DNA of 10,217 bases, taken from positions 1 through 10,217 of the forward strand of contig JADFLK010000044.1 in NCBI GenBank assembly GCA_022564455.1, in the 5' to 3' direction. The position numbers and the translations under genes were made by a program. Every line of letters begins with the position of its first letter. Positions within the stretch are counted from its first letter, which is position 1. The DNA is from Bacteroidota bacterium. GTDB lineage: Bacteria > Bacteroidota > Rhodothermia > Rhodothermales > Rubricoccaceae. Below are positions 1 through 7,050 of this stretch, piece after piece. The notes under the pieces are model-generated. The model was not told the DNA's origin. It saw only the letters and a program-made list of their open reading frames with translations, and did not search any database.

Positions 1-1161
1 AACAAGCTGCGTGCACTGCTTACCACCCTGGGCATCATCATCGGCATCGTCTCCGTCACGGCGATGTTTACGACCATTAACGGTATCGAGCGCGGGTTCG
101 ACCGTTCGATGGCCATGCTGGGGACGAACGTCATTAACGTGGTGCGTATCCCGAACTTCACCAATGAATGGTGGCGTTACCGCAACCGGCCGCGCATTAC
201 GGAAGACATCGCCGAGGCCATTGCAGAGCGTTCCGAGTACATTGAATCGGTAGCGCCTGTGGCGTTTTCCATGAACTCGGTGCAGTATCGGGATCAACGG
301 TTGGGCAACGTATTTCTTCGTGCCTCGACGCCTGCACTGGCTGATGTCCTCAACCTCGATCTCGATCAGGGACGATTCTATACGGAGCTCGAGAACCTTG
401 CTGCTCGGAATGTCTGCGTAATCGGCATTGACGTGGCCGAGCAGCTTTTCCCGGTTGGCTCTCCGCTTGGGAAGCACATTCGCGTAGGCAGGCATCGGTT
501 CGAGGTTGCGGGCGTGTTGAAGAAACAAGGAAAGTTTCTGGGCCTGTTCTCGTTCGACGAGCAGGTCATTTTGCCGCTCCAGACCTACAAGAAACTGTTC
601 GGCTCGCGGCCGTATCTGGAAATTCAGGCCAGGGCCGTTTCCGCGGAAGCGATGGAGCGTGCGGAGGACGAGATGCTGGGCATTGTTCGCCTCGCGCGGC
701 GCCTCGGGCCTATGGAGGAAGAGAACTTTGCCCTGGAGCGACAGGATGCGTTTGAGACACAGATCAGTGGGGTCAAGGGCGCCATTTACGGTGTGGGTCT
801 CTTCCTGACAGGCCTTTCGCTCCTCGTAGGCGGTATCGGCGTGATGAACATCATGTTCGTAAGCGTGAAGGAGCGGACGCGCGAAATCGGCATCCGCAAA
901 GCTCTGGGCGCTACGCGCCGGGCGATTCTCGCGCAGTTTCTGGTCGAAGCCGTCGTGGTGTGCATGATCGGCGGTCTGATCGGGATTGGCCTCTCGTTCC
1001 TCGTTACGGCGCTCATCAACCAGGTATTTACGGCGGTGCTCTCGCCCGCTACGGTCATGATTGCCTTTGCCATTTGCGTCGGTGTCGGCGTCACGTTCGG
1101 GTTTATCCCGGCGTGGTCGGCAGCGCGTTTGCGCCCCATCGAAGCCCTGCGGTACTCCTAG
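1..1161 (+). CDS. MacB/FtsX-type ABC transporter permease (5' end outside window)
   Basis: Inner-membrane permease subunit of an ABC transporter of the MacB/LolC/FtsX class, which uses cytoplasmic ATP hydrolysis to drive a mechanical cycle acting on periplasmic substrates (known for the family). The reading frame is open from base 1 (NKLRALLTTLGIIIGIVSV is most of the first membrane helix), so only about 20 N-terminal residues should be missing. The first ATG inside the window, at 64, is not the real start. After the helix comes a roughly 230-residue periplasmic MacB_PCD domain, then the FtsX part with three hydrophobic segments, the signature GIGVMNIMFVSVKERTREIGIRKALGA, and the usual ending AARLRPIEALRYS before TAG. 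No ATPase or membrane-fusion protein is in the window; one probably lies upstream. The substrate cannot be told from the sequence. The next gene is a paralogue starting 2 nt after the stop. Confidence 0.93.
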   Translation, partial: NKLRALLTTLGIIIGIVSVTAMFTTINGIERGFDRSMAMLGTNVINVVRIPNFTNEWWRYRNRPRITEDIAEAIAERSEYIESVAPVAFSMNSVQYRDQRLGNVFLRASTPALADVLNLDLDQGRFYTELENLAARNVCVIGIDVAEQLFPVGSPLGKHIRVGRHRFEVAGVLKKQGKFLGLFSFDEQVILPLQTYKKLFGSRPYLEIQARAVSAEAMERAEDEMLGIVRLARRLGPMEEENFALERQDAFETQISGVKGAIYGVGLFLTGLSLLVGGIGVMNIMFVSVKERTREIGIRKALGATRRAILAQFLVEAVVVCMIGGLIGIGLSFLVTALINQVFTAVLSPATVMIAFAICVGVGVTFGFIPAWSAARLRPIEALRYS

Positions 1162-1163
1162 CG

Positions 1164-2390
1164 ATGAACCTTTTCGAATCCCTTAGAATGGCCTGGGAGA
1201 CGCTGCGGGGCAACATGCTTCGTTCGTTACTGACGCTGCTCGGCATGGTCATCGGCGTGTTTTCGGTTATCGCCGCGGTTACGGCGGTGGACGTTATCGA
1301 TCTCTACTTCACCGAGTCGTTCAGAGGGATGGGGTCGAATTCATTCTACGTCGCCAAGTACCCGAGCTTTCAGATGGGCCCCACAGATGAAAGCGTTCGC
1401 AATCGCCCCAACCTGACGTACGACGATCTACTGACTCTCCGGGGGCGAGTGCGGCTGGCAGCTTCAGTGAGCCCCGACGGCACGTTCGCCAATACGAAAG
1501 TGGTGTTTGGCAGCGAGGAAACCAACCCCAACATCGCCCTACGAGGCGTGGGGGCCGATTGGCCGGTGAACAATGGGTTCGACGTGGCCGAGGGGCGCTT
1601 TCTTAGCGGGGATGATATCCGATATGGGCGCCCCGTTATCGTGCTAGGCTCCGTGATCGCCGACCGTCTTTTCGACAATGTGCAGGCCGTCGGCAAGGAA
1701 GTGCGCGTGGATGGCCGCCGCTTCCGTGTGATCGGGGTGATGGAAGAGAAAGGATCGTTTCTGGGCGGCAGTAACGACGACCTGGTGTGGGCGCCCATCA
1801 CCCGGCTCTTCGCGATCTACGGCGATGCAGATCGGAACATCGCCTACGATGTGCGCGCCCCGAGCCCCGAACTTCTTACGGCAACTATCGACGAGGTGAC
1901 GGGGCTCTTGCGTTCCATTCGAAGCGTGAGGCCTGAGGAGGAGAACAATTTCGAGGTCAACACCAACGACGCTCTCACAGGCCCGATTGAGGCATTCACA
2001 AACATTCTGACGATGGGAGGCGCCGGTATTGGCCTCATTGCTTTGCTGGCCGCCGGCGTGGGCATCATGAATATCATGCTCGTTAGCGTGACCGAGCGGA
2101 CGCGTGAGATTGGTATCCGCAAGGCGCTGGGAGCAACCCGGCGTGCCATCCTCACACAATTCCTCGTGGAAGCTGTCTTTTTATGCCAGATCGGTGGCAT
2201 CGTGGGCATTCTGCTGGGGGGAATTGGAGGCAATCTTCTTGCGTTGACGCTTAACATATCGCCATCCTTCCCGTGGCTCTGGGCGTTCATCGGCGTGTTC
2301 GGCGTGACCATCATCGCGCTCGTGTTCGGCGTTTACCCGGCTTACAAGGCGGCGAGGCTCCGGCCCATAGATGCTTTGCGGTACGAGTGA
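1164..2390 (+). CDS. MacB/FtsX-type ABC transporter permease, second tandem paralogue
   Basis: A 408-residue permease of the same family as the preceding gene, probably its heteromeric partner. The ATG at 1164 was chosen because it gives the family N-terminus MNLFESLRMAWETLRGN, two bases after the upstream TAG. An in-frame start further upstream (960) would overlap the neighbour by about 200 nt and adds unrelated residues. Order: helix at about residues 21-41, periplasmic MacB_PCD domain to about residue 275, then FtsX with three hydrophobic segments, the signature GVGIMNIMLVSVTERTREIGIRKALGA, and the ending AARLRPIDALRYE. The C-terminal blocks of the two permeases are strongly alike at both protein and DNA level, which points to tandem duplication. 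No clear Shine-Dalgarno site precedes it, so translational coupling is likely. The substrate is unknown. Confidence 0.93.
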   Translation: MNLFESLRMAWETLRGNMLRSLLTLLGMVIGVFSVIAAVTAVDVIDLYFTESFRGMGSNSFYVAKYPSFQMGPTDESVRNRPNLTYDDLLTLRGRVRLAASVSPDGTFANTKVVFGSEETNPNIALRGVGADWPVNNGFDVAEGRFLSGDDIRYGRPVIVLGSVIADRLFDNVQAVGKEVRVDGRRFRVIGVMEEKGSFLGGSNDDLVWAPITRLFAIYGDADRNIAYDVRAPSPELLTATIDEVTGLLRSIRSVRPEEENNFEVNTNDALTGPIEAFTNILTMGGAGIGLIALLAAGVGIMNIMLVSVTERTREIGIRKALGATRRAILTQFLVEAVFLCQIGGIVGILLGGIGGNLLALTLNISPSFPWLWAFIGVFGVTIIALVFGVYPAYKAARLRPIDALRYE

Positions 2391-2407
2391 TTTTTGTGTT
2401 TCGTTTA

Positions 2408-2425
2408 CCGATCTTGGGACATCGG
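2408..2425 (+). repeat. Small hairpin upstream of rpiA, copy 1
   Basis: CCGAT, an 8-base loop CTTGGGAC, then ATCGG form a 5-bp stem in the 49-nt gap between the second permease and rpiA. An 18-base copy with 15 identical positions lies just after rpiA (3198-3215). The outermost pair differs in both partners (C-G here, T-A there), so pairing is kept. The function is unknown; it has no U-run and is not called a terminator. Confidence 0.5.
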
Positions 2426-2439
2426 CTTTCCACCCTGAG

Positions 2440-3174
2440 ATGACAACTGAAACACGAAGCACCAAGCACGAAGAACAACGCGCAGCCAAGCGAGCAGCCG
2501 GCGAAGCGGCCGCTGATCTCGTAAAAGATGGCATGCGCCTTGGCCTCGGTACGGGTTCGACGACGGCGTTCGCTATTGAGGCCATTGGGCGGAGGGTGCG
2601 CGAGGAAAGCCTGAGTGTGGTCGGAGTCCCCACTTCCTTCGCGGCGGAACGCCTTGCGCGCGAGCACGGCGTCCCGATTACCACGTTGGACGACCTCGCC
2701 CAATCCGAGGCAGCGCTCTCCCTGGATCTTGCGATTGACGGCGCCGACGAGGTCGATCCGGATCTGAATCTCATCAAAGGCCGTGGCGCTGCGCACACGC
2801 GCGAGAAAATTGTGGCGTCGCTGGCGGAGCGCTTCGTGGTGCTCATCGATCCCTCGAAGGAAGTCGATCAACTGGGCACGAAAATGCCTGTACCGGTTGA
2901 GGTGCTTCCTATGGCCGAGGCATCCGTTTCGAAGGCGCTGCGCGATCTTGGCGGCGAGCCCGTTCTCCGTATGGGGCAGCACAAGGACGGCCCCGTCGTC
3001 AGTGACCAGGGGTTCTGGATCGTGGATGCCCGGTTCGGCGCCATCTCAAACCCAGCAGATCTCGCGGCGGCAATCTCACAGATCCCAGGCGTGCTTGATC
3101 ACGGCCTGTTCATCGGAATGGCCACGGACGTGTTCGTTGGGGAGGCGGATGGGTCGGTGCGTGAAAAAAGGTGA
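2440..3174 (+). CDS. rpiA: Ribose-5-phosphate isomerase A
   Basis: Interconverts ribose 5-phosphate and ribulose 5-phosphate in the cytosolic non-oxidative pentose phosphate pathway. The 244-residue product carries the RpiA signatures in order: GLGTGST (35-41, phosphate-binding loop), DGADEVDP (100-107, holding the conserved Asp pair), KGRGAAHTREK (113-123, with the Lys and the catalytic Glu), and VPVEV (151-155). It is somewhat longer than the roughly 219-residue E. coli enzyme, mainly at the N-terminus. The ATG at 2440 was chosen over one at 2371 that would overlap the permease gene by 20 nt and add 23 unrelated residues. About a dozen N-terminal residues (TTETRSTKHEEQ) are encoded by a heptamer repeat, and the TGA stop lies in another heptamer array. 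It is co-directional with the permease genes, 49 nt downstream, and convergent with the TonB genes. Confidence 0.95.
   Translation: MTTETRSTKHEEQRAAKRAAGEAAADLVKDGMRLGLGTGSTTAFAIEAIGRRVREESLSVVGVPTSFAAERLAREHGVPITTLDDLAQSEAALSLDLAIDGADEVDPDLNLIKGRGAAHTREKIVASLAERFVVLIDPSKEVDQLGTKMPVPVEVLPMAEASVSKALRDLGGEPVLRMGQHKDGPVVSDQGFWIVDARFGAISNPADLAAAISQIPGVLDHGLFIGMATDVFVGEADGSVREKR
2446..2480 (+). repeat. Heptamer tandem repeat inside the rpiA 5' coding end
   Basis: Units in strict 7-base phase: ACTGAAA, CACGAAG, CACCAAG, CACGAAG, AACAACG. The central three differ by a single base. Their complement (CTTCGTG, CTTGGTG) resembles the words TTCGTGC and CTTCGC seen in the arrays after rpiA. The repeat encodes residues from about 3 to 13 of RpiA, ahead of the conserved fold. 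Confidence 0.65.
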
Positions 3175-3195
3175 AGGGTGAAAGGATGAAAGGGC
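3161..3195 (+). repeat. Degenerate heptamer array over the rpiA stop codon
   Basis: Seven-base units GTGAAAA, AAGGTGA, AGGGTGA, AAGGATG, AAAGGGC follow one another without gaps. The rpiA TGA (3172-3174) is the end of the second unit. Purine-rich on the plus strand and decayed rather than perfect. Confidence 0.5.
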
Positions 3196-3197
3196 CT

Positions 3198-3215
3198 TCG
3201 ATCTTTGGACATCGA
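3198..3215 (+). repeat. Small hairpin downstream of rpiA, copy 2
   Basis: TCGAT, loop CTTTGGAC, ATCGA form a 5-bp stem 23 nt after the rpiA stop. It matches the copy at 2408-2425 at 15 of 18 positions. Two of the three differences are the two partners of the outer base pair; the third is in the loop. Confidence 0.5.
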
Positions 3216-3228
3216 GCTTAGTGTCCAC

Positions 3229-3265
3229 GTTGAAAGATTGCAGGTTTGAAGGTTGGAGGTTCGTG
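3229..3265 (+). repeat. Degenerate GTTGAAG-type 7-8 base array
   Basis: Successive units GTTGAAA, GATTGCAG, GTTTGAAG, GTTGGAG, GTTCGTG, mostly starting with GTT or GAT and containing TTG. The period is 7 with two 8-base units, suggesting an old, decayed tandem repeat. Confidence 0.5.
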
Positions 3266-3283
3266 CTTTGGGGAGCAGTCCCC

Positions 3284-3346
3284 TGATCCCTGACCTCCGT
3301 CCTCCGGTCTTTGTACTTCGCTTTCCGTGCTTTGGAATCTGGGTGC
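3284..3346 (+). repeat. Nine-unit degenerate heptamer array with a YGNNNYY pattern
   Basis: Cut every 7 bases from 3284 the sequence reads TGATCCC, TGACCTC, CGTCCTC, CGGTCTT, TGTACTT, CGCTTTC, CGTGCTT, TGGAATC, TGGGTGC. The first eight all fit pyrimidine-G at positions 1-2 and pyrimidines at positions 6-7, while the middle drifts gradually from CCTC-like to CTTC-like words. No protein family is encoded in any frame. Confidence 0.6.
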
Positions 3347-3450
3347 TGTTGCCATTTGTGCATATAGCAGCGTGCTCGGCGATCACGCCCTACCGTGGCA
3401 TCGTCAGTTTCATGTACTCCGTTCTCCGACCGAAACGGCATGTTGGAAGC

Positions 3451-3474
3451 CACGCCCGTCACGTAATCACGCAA
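3451..3474. repeat. Octamer-like TCACGTAA repeat next to the TonB terminator
   Basis: Units CACGCCCG, TCACGTAA and TCACGCAA are in 8-base phase. The 14-mer TCACGTAATCACGC at 3459-3472 recurs exactly at 8850-8863 in the gap between the dehydrogenase and lipoprotein genes. Confidence 0.55.
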
Positions 3475-3508
3475 AACGCCCCGGCCACTCTGCGAGCAAC
3501 CGGGGCGT
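3473..3508 (-). terminator. Rho-independent terminator of the minus-strand operon
   Basis: ACGCCCCGG (3476-3484) and CCGGGGCGT (3500-3508) are a perfect 9-bp GC-rich inverted repeat with a 15-base loop. On the minus strand the stem ends in a run of four T (3476-3473). It begins 29 nt after the TonB stop codon at 3538, the expected place for the end of the transcript. The U-run is short, so efficiency may be moderate. Confidence 0.75.
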
Positions 3509-3537
3509 GAACCAGGTCAGCATCCGAGAAAACGTGC

Positions 3538-4224
<687 letters not shown>

Positions 4225-4367
4225 GTCGGTTGTGGTTAGTCGGGCCGGGAAAGGGCGCGGATCTGCAATGTAGGGAAGAGAGGGCATTGCGTCACGTCCC
4301 TCGTACGATTTTCTGTAGCCGGCTCGTGGTTCAGGGAATGGATTTGTGAAGGTGCGTAAACGGCGTA

Positions 4368-5039
4368 CTAATGAAGTCTGAACGTTACAGGGAGTGCGAA
4401 TCGTACCCGAACGGGTCTGCCGCGTTGTAGACCGGGGGTGAATCGGGCGTTTCTGATGGCATCCTGTGCAGCCTCATCGCACCCTCCACCAATGCCTCGC
4501 AGAACCACCGCGTCGCTTACGGAGCCGTCCGTGTTCACAACGAACTGCAGAAGAACTTTCCCCGCGATGCCGGATCGGCGGGCGAAATCTGGATAGACAA
4601 TGGAGGCTTGCAGCGCTGAAAGCCCCCCGATGAGCTCCGGCATCACCTCAGCGAAATCGACGAACGGAGGTTCTTCGTAACCGGACGCCTGGTCGACGAC
4701 TGGCGGGGATTGGAGTGCCGGCGGTTCAGGAATAGTGGATTTGGGGCCGCCGGAATCGGGGAGTTCCGGCAAGTCGGGAAAAAAGTCTTCGATGATCCGC
4801 GTGCCGTTCTTAACCTCCTCCGGCGGGAGACTGGCCGGCGGCGGAACGTCCCGCACAATCACCACCCGATGCACGGTTGGGGGGAGATCGACGAGGGTGA
4901 TGGGCTCGTTCGGCCGTTGAGGCGCCCCGGGAGAAGTCGGCGCGTCCGAGTGCGCATCCACACTAAATGCTGTTATGGCCACAGCCAAAGCCAGGACTAG
5001 GCCAACCTCGGTGCTGAGGATGTTCGAGCGTCGTTTCAT
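4368..5039 (-). CDS. Energy transducer TonB family protein, second paralogue
   Basis: A 223-residue protein with a basic start (MKRRSN), a membrane helix or signal anchor at about residues 11-26, a proline-containing but non-repetitive periplasmic linker of about 100 residues, and a C-terminal TonB domain. The domain carries GGLSAL, YPDFARRSGIAGKV, QFVV, RGIGGGCDEAA and RNARFTPGLQRGRPV, ending VTFRLH. The start at 5039 is supported by a strong GGGAGG five bases upstream; the same frame is open to 5144, but those residues have no family match. Compared with its neighbour the C-terminal domain is highly conserved while the linker lacks polyproline runs, so the two may span different periplasmic distances or serve different receptors (inference). 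It lies 43 nt after vanZ and 143 nt before the other TonB gene. Confidence 0.92.
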   Translation of the reverse strand: MKRRSNILSTEVGLVLALAVAITAFSVDAHSDAPTSPGAPQRPNEPITLVDLPPTVHRVVIVRDVPPPASLPPEEVKNGTRIIEDFFPDLPELPDSGGPKSTIPEPPALQSPPVVDQASGYEEPPFVDFAEVMPELIGGLSALQASIVYPDFARRSGIAGKVLLQFVVNTDGSVSDAVVLRGIGGGCDEAAQDAIRNARFTPGLQRGRPVRVRFALPVTFRLH

Positions 5040-5044
5040 GGCAA

Positions 5045-5050
5045 CCTCCC
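5045..5050 (-). promoter_or_regulatory. Strong Shine-Dalgarno site of the second TonB gene
   Basis: GGGAGG, then the five-base spacer TTGCC, then ATG at 5039. It is the clearest ribosome binding site in the window and decides the start of this gene against upstream in-frame ATGs. Confidence 0.8.
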
Positions 5051-5082
5051 GTTGGTGTTGTTCGGAAGACCGCCCGAAGCCT

Positions 5083-5445
5083 TCAGAGTTGCTCTGATTC
5101 TCTCGATTTCTTGAGTCGCGCCAACGGGCGGCTGATCCGAACACCTACCAGGAGCCCGCCGAGATCGGCGAGTATATCGGCCGTGTCGAACATTCGATTG
5201 ATGGGCATCACGTGTTGGTAGACTTCGGAGAGAACGGCGAACAGTGCGCTGTACACAATAATGCGACCTACCGAGGTTGGGTAGACACGCAGCCAGAGTA
5301 TGGCGAGTATCATGAAGCCGCCGAAGTGAGCGAACTTGTCCGGCGATAACACCGCGTGGTGATGAAGGCCCATCCCAGGGATCGAGAAGCCGATCATGAG
5401 AATGGACGTCCAGAGAACGGCGTGAAAAAGAGGGGCGCGCAGCAA
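5083..5445 (-). CDS. VanZ-like small membrane protein, probable TTG start
   Basis: A roughly 120-residue integral membrane protein of the VanZ-like family, whose general function is uncertain (VanZ itself gives low-level teicoplanin resistance). Visible features are a first hydrophobic segment (FHAVLWTSILMIGFSIPG), then the family pattern DKFAHFGGFMILAILWL, a further segment with SEVYQHVMPINRMFDTADILADLGGLLVG (the conserved E..Q...P.R.fD..D..aD..G), and a basic C-terminal tail. The open frame runs back to 5751, but upstream residues are arginine-rich shadow of the dehydratase gene. The TTG at 5445 is the only acceptable start that keeps the first membrane segment; it sits two bases after the preceding TAA with a weak AGG six bases upstream. 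The coupling implies co-translation with the nnr gene. Confidence 0.8.
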   Translation of the reverse strand: MLRAPLFHAVLWTSILMIGFSIPGMGLHHHAVLSPDKFAHFGGFMILAILWLRVYPTSVGRIIVYSALFAVLSEVYQHVMPINRMFDTADILADLGGLLVGVRISRPLARLKKSRESEQL

Positions 5446-5447
5446 GG

Positions 5448-6257
5448 TTAGCCTGAGAAACGTTCGTGGAGTACAAAAGGGATTTCGGTGAGCAGGTCGC
5501 TCGCCATCATGGATGAAGCGCCGCGTGTGGCCGAATAGCGTTCGACAGCGGCTGTTCCAACGTGCAATGCACACACGGCCGCATGTTCGGGCTTCATGCC
5601 TTGTGCCAGCAAGCCGGCGATGGAGCCTGCCAGCACGTCTCCGGTACCTGCTGTTGCGAGAGCCGGGTTGCCGGGCGGCCCTATCAACACATGGCCATCC
5701 GGGGCGCCGACTACGCTTGGCATGCCCTTTAGGACGAGGACGACGTTCCACGCGGTTGCATACGTTCGCACGAGTTCAAGCGGATCGGCTTCGTTTACAC
5801 CCCGGTGCCCCATATCGTCGCGTGTGAGGTCTTCCACGAGGCGTTTGAACTCACCCATGTGAGGCGTGAGCACCATTCGGCCACTCGACAATTCGGCCAA
5901 CTTTTCCGTCCGCCCGGCTAGTGCGTTTAAGCCGTCCGCGTCGATGACGGCAGGGCCTTCGATGCGGCGAAGGAGGGCCTGAACGAGCCGCGCCGTTTCA
6001 GGCAAACGGCCCAGTCCGCAGCCCACCAGCACGGCGTCGGAGCGTTCGAGGCGGCTCACGATATCGTCGTAGGCCATGATGGCCAGCGTGCCGTCATCGG
6101 TTTCTTTTTGCGCGGCCACCATCACTTCCGAAACGTGTGCGTCAACGGCCTGCTGGGCGCTTTCGGGCGTGCAGCACACCACGGCGCCCGCGCCCATCCG
6201 GTAGCAGGCTGATGTGGCGAGAACGGCTGCTCCCGTAAACATCCGCGATCCTACCAC
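5448..6257 (-). CDS. nnrD: ADP/ATP-dependent NAD(P)H-hydrate dehydratase (C-terminal half of split nnr gene)
   Basis: Converts S-NAD(P)HX back to NAD(P)H using a nucleotide cofactor. The YjeF_C/ribokinase-like fold is evident from GCGLGR (79-84), DADGLNAL (106-113), LTPHMGEF (130-137), VLKG (175-178) and GNPALATAGTGDVLAGSIAGLLAQG (about 196-220), whose Asp207 is the catalytic base of the family. The first usable start is a GTG at 6257, with no good ribosome site. Beginning there removes the first beta strand, because the codons just upstream (NSGRVLAV, 6258-6278) are in the same frame and clearly belong to the domain. An in-frame TAA at 6279-6281 separates this half from the epimerase half. 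Either the gene is an interrupted fusion, or this half is made by reinitiation or readthrough. It ends 2 nt before vanZ. Confidence 0.9.
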   Translation of the reverse strand: MVGSRMFTGAAVLATSACYRMGAGAVVCCTPESAQQAVDAHVSEVMVAAQKETDDGTLAIMAYDDIVSRLERSDAVLVGCGLGRLPETARLVQALLRRIEGPAVIDADGLNALAGRTEKLAELSSGRMVLTPHMGEFKRLVEDLTRDDMGHRGVNEADPLELVRTYATAWNVVLVLKGMPSVVGAPDGHVLIGPPGNPALATAGTGDVLAGSIAGLLAQGMKPEHAAVCALHVGTAAVERYSATRGASSMMASDLLTEIPFVLHERFSG

Positions 6258-6278
6258 GGCGAGTACACGCCCCGAATT

Positions 6279-6281
6279 TTA
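6279..6281 (-). other. In-frame TAA interrupting a bifunctional nnr gene
   Basis: The epimerase half ends ...RVHDAHK then TAA, and the same frame continues NSGRVLAVVGSRMFTGAAVLA, the normal start of the dehydratase domain. In single-chain bifunctional enzymes this junction reads HK-x-x-x-GRVL without a break. A single substitution (for example from TAC, TAT, GAA or CAA) would restore one chain of about 530 residues, the usual length. Confidence 0.85.
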
Positions 6282-7040
6282 CTTGTGCGCGTCGTGGACG
6301 CGGCGTGGAAGAGCGGCGCGCGCCCAAGCATCCGTAGCCCGAAAGGCGGTTGCCTCCTCGCGGAGCACCGCGTCCGGGATGCCGATCTCGGCGACGTCGA
6401 CCGCTCCGGAGAGCGCAGGGCCTTCGTTGAGGAGCAGGCCGGTTTTGAGCGCGCCCATTGCAACGGTTGCGGCGGCTCGGACGGTGTTTTCCGAGGCTGC
6501 TCCGGTATCGCTGTTCAGGCCGGTCGGCACGTCCATCGCAATCACCGGTGCATCCTGTTGGTTCATCCACGTGGCAAGGAGATCGACGGGTTCGCGGAGT
6601 TCTCCAATCACGCCGACGCCAAGGAGCGCATCAACGATCATCTCAGGCGCATCGAGGGCCCGAACGTCCTCTATCTGCGTGAACGGCAAGATTTCGACGC
6701 CCTCCACTTCGCATAGCGCTTTCAGATTGGCGGCGGTGTCTTCTGTGGCGTTCTCCTCCGTGGCCAGCGTCACAACCGTTACGTCGGCGCCTCGCTCGCT
6801 CAGAATCCGCGCGACCACGAGGCCGTCCCCGCCGTTGTTGCCTTTCCCGGCAAGTACGAGCACCCGGCGGCCTTTCATCTCGCCAAATCGAGCCTCGATG
6901 AACTCGTATGCTGCGCGCCCGGCATTGTCCATCAACTCACGGCCGGGGATGCCGTGCTCCTCGATTGCGCGGCGATCTGCTGCCCGCATGCCCTCCGTGG
7001 AGAGGACCGGTTCCGGGAGATTGGATTCCTGTGCCGCCAT
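6279..7040 (-). CDS. nnrE: NAD(P)H-hydrate epimerase (N-terminal half of split nnr gene)
   Basis: Epimerises R- and S-NAD(P)HX so that the dehydratase can repair both forms. The 253-residue product is a YjeF_N domain. It contains LMDNAG (37-41 region), the Rossmann-like VLVLAGKGNNGGDGLVVAR (60-78), VDALLGVG with Asp137, the REP triplet (149-151), and AMDVPTGLNSDTG (168-180) with Asp170. The product runs past the usual epimerase end into the linker RATDAWARAALPRRVHDAHK, which belongs to bifunctional fusions, and then stops at TAA. The ATG at 7040 was chosen because it starts just before the conserved region and 10 nt after the lipoprotein stop; an in-frame ATG at 7103 would overlap that gene. 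No strong ribosome site is seen. It is probably still active alone, since stand-alone YjeF_N proteins are functional. Confidence 0.92.
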   Translation of the reverse strand: MAAQESNLPEPVLSTEGMRAADRRAIEEHGIPGRELMDNAGRAAYEFIEARFGEMKGRRVLVLAGKGNNGGDGLVVARILSERGADVTVVTLATEENATEDTAANLKALCEVEGVEILPFTQIEDVRALDAPEMIVDALLGVGVIGELREPVDLLATWMNQQDAPVIAMDVPTGLNSDTGAASENTVRAAATVAMGALKTGLLLNEGPALSGAVDVAEIGIPDAVLREEATAFRATDAWARAALPRRVHDAHK

Positions 7041-7050
7041 GACGCAAAAG

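Larger units (their letters stand above)
3175..3537. other. 363-nt gene-free region between convergent rpiA and TonB genes
   Basis: No convincing gene is seen. Short ORFs on both strands here give low-complexity, family-less peptides. The region holds, in order, the tail of a heptamer array, a hairpin related to one upstream of rpiA (3198-3215), a GTTGAAG-like array (3229-3265), a short perfect hairpin (GGGGA, loop GCAG, TCCCC at 3270-3283), a nine-unit heptamer array (3284-3346), about 100 nt without visible structure, an octamer-like TCACGTAA repeat (3451-3474), and the minus-strand terminator (3473-3508). Confidence 0.75.

Noticed and set aside
1644..2159. 171-residue minus-strand ORF opposite the second permease
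   Set aside because: Antisense shadow; the plus-strand frame has complete FtsX signatures.
2371..2439. Upstream in-frame ATG for rpiA
   Set aside because: It would overlap the permease gene and add 23 residues that RpiA proteins do not have.
3161..3346. CRISPR array
   Set aside because: Units are 7 bases, degenerate and contiguous, with no spacers and no cas genes nearby.
3253..3510. Plus-strand ORF of 85 residues in the gene-free region, and overlapping minus-strand ORFs at 3076-3474
   Set aside because: They translate the heptamer repeats and the terminator, have no recognisable domain, and show no ribosome site.
5446..5751. N-terminal extension of the VanZ-like ORF
   Set aside because: Arginine-rich shadow of the dehydratase coding sequence, not part of a membrane protein.
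6279..6281. Recoded stop codon for selenocysteine or pyrrolysine
   Set aside because: The codon is TAA, not TGA or TAG, and no cysteine or other special residue is expected at this position in the family.
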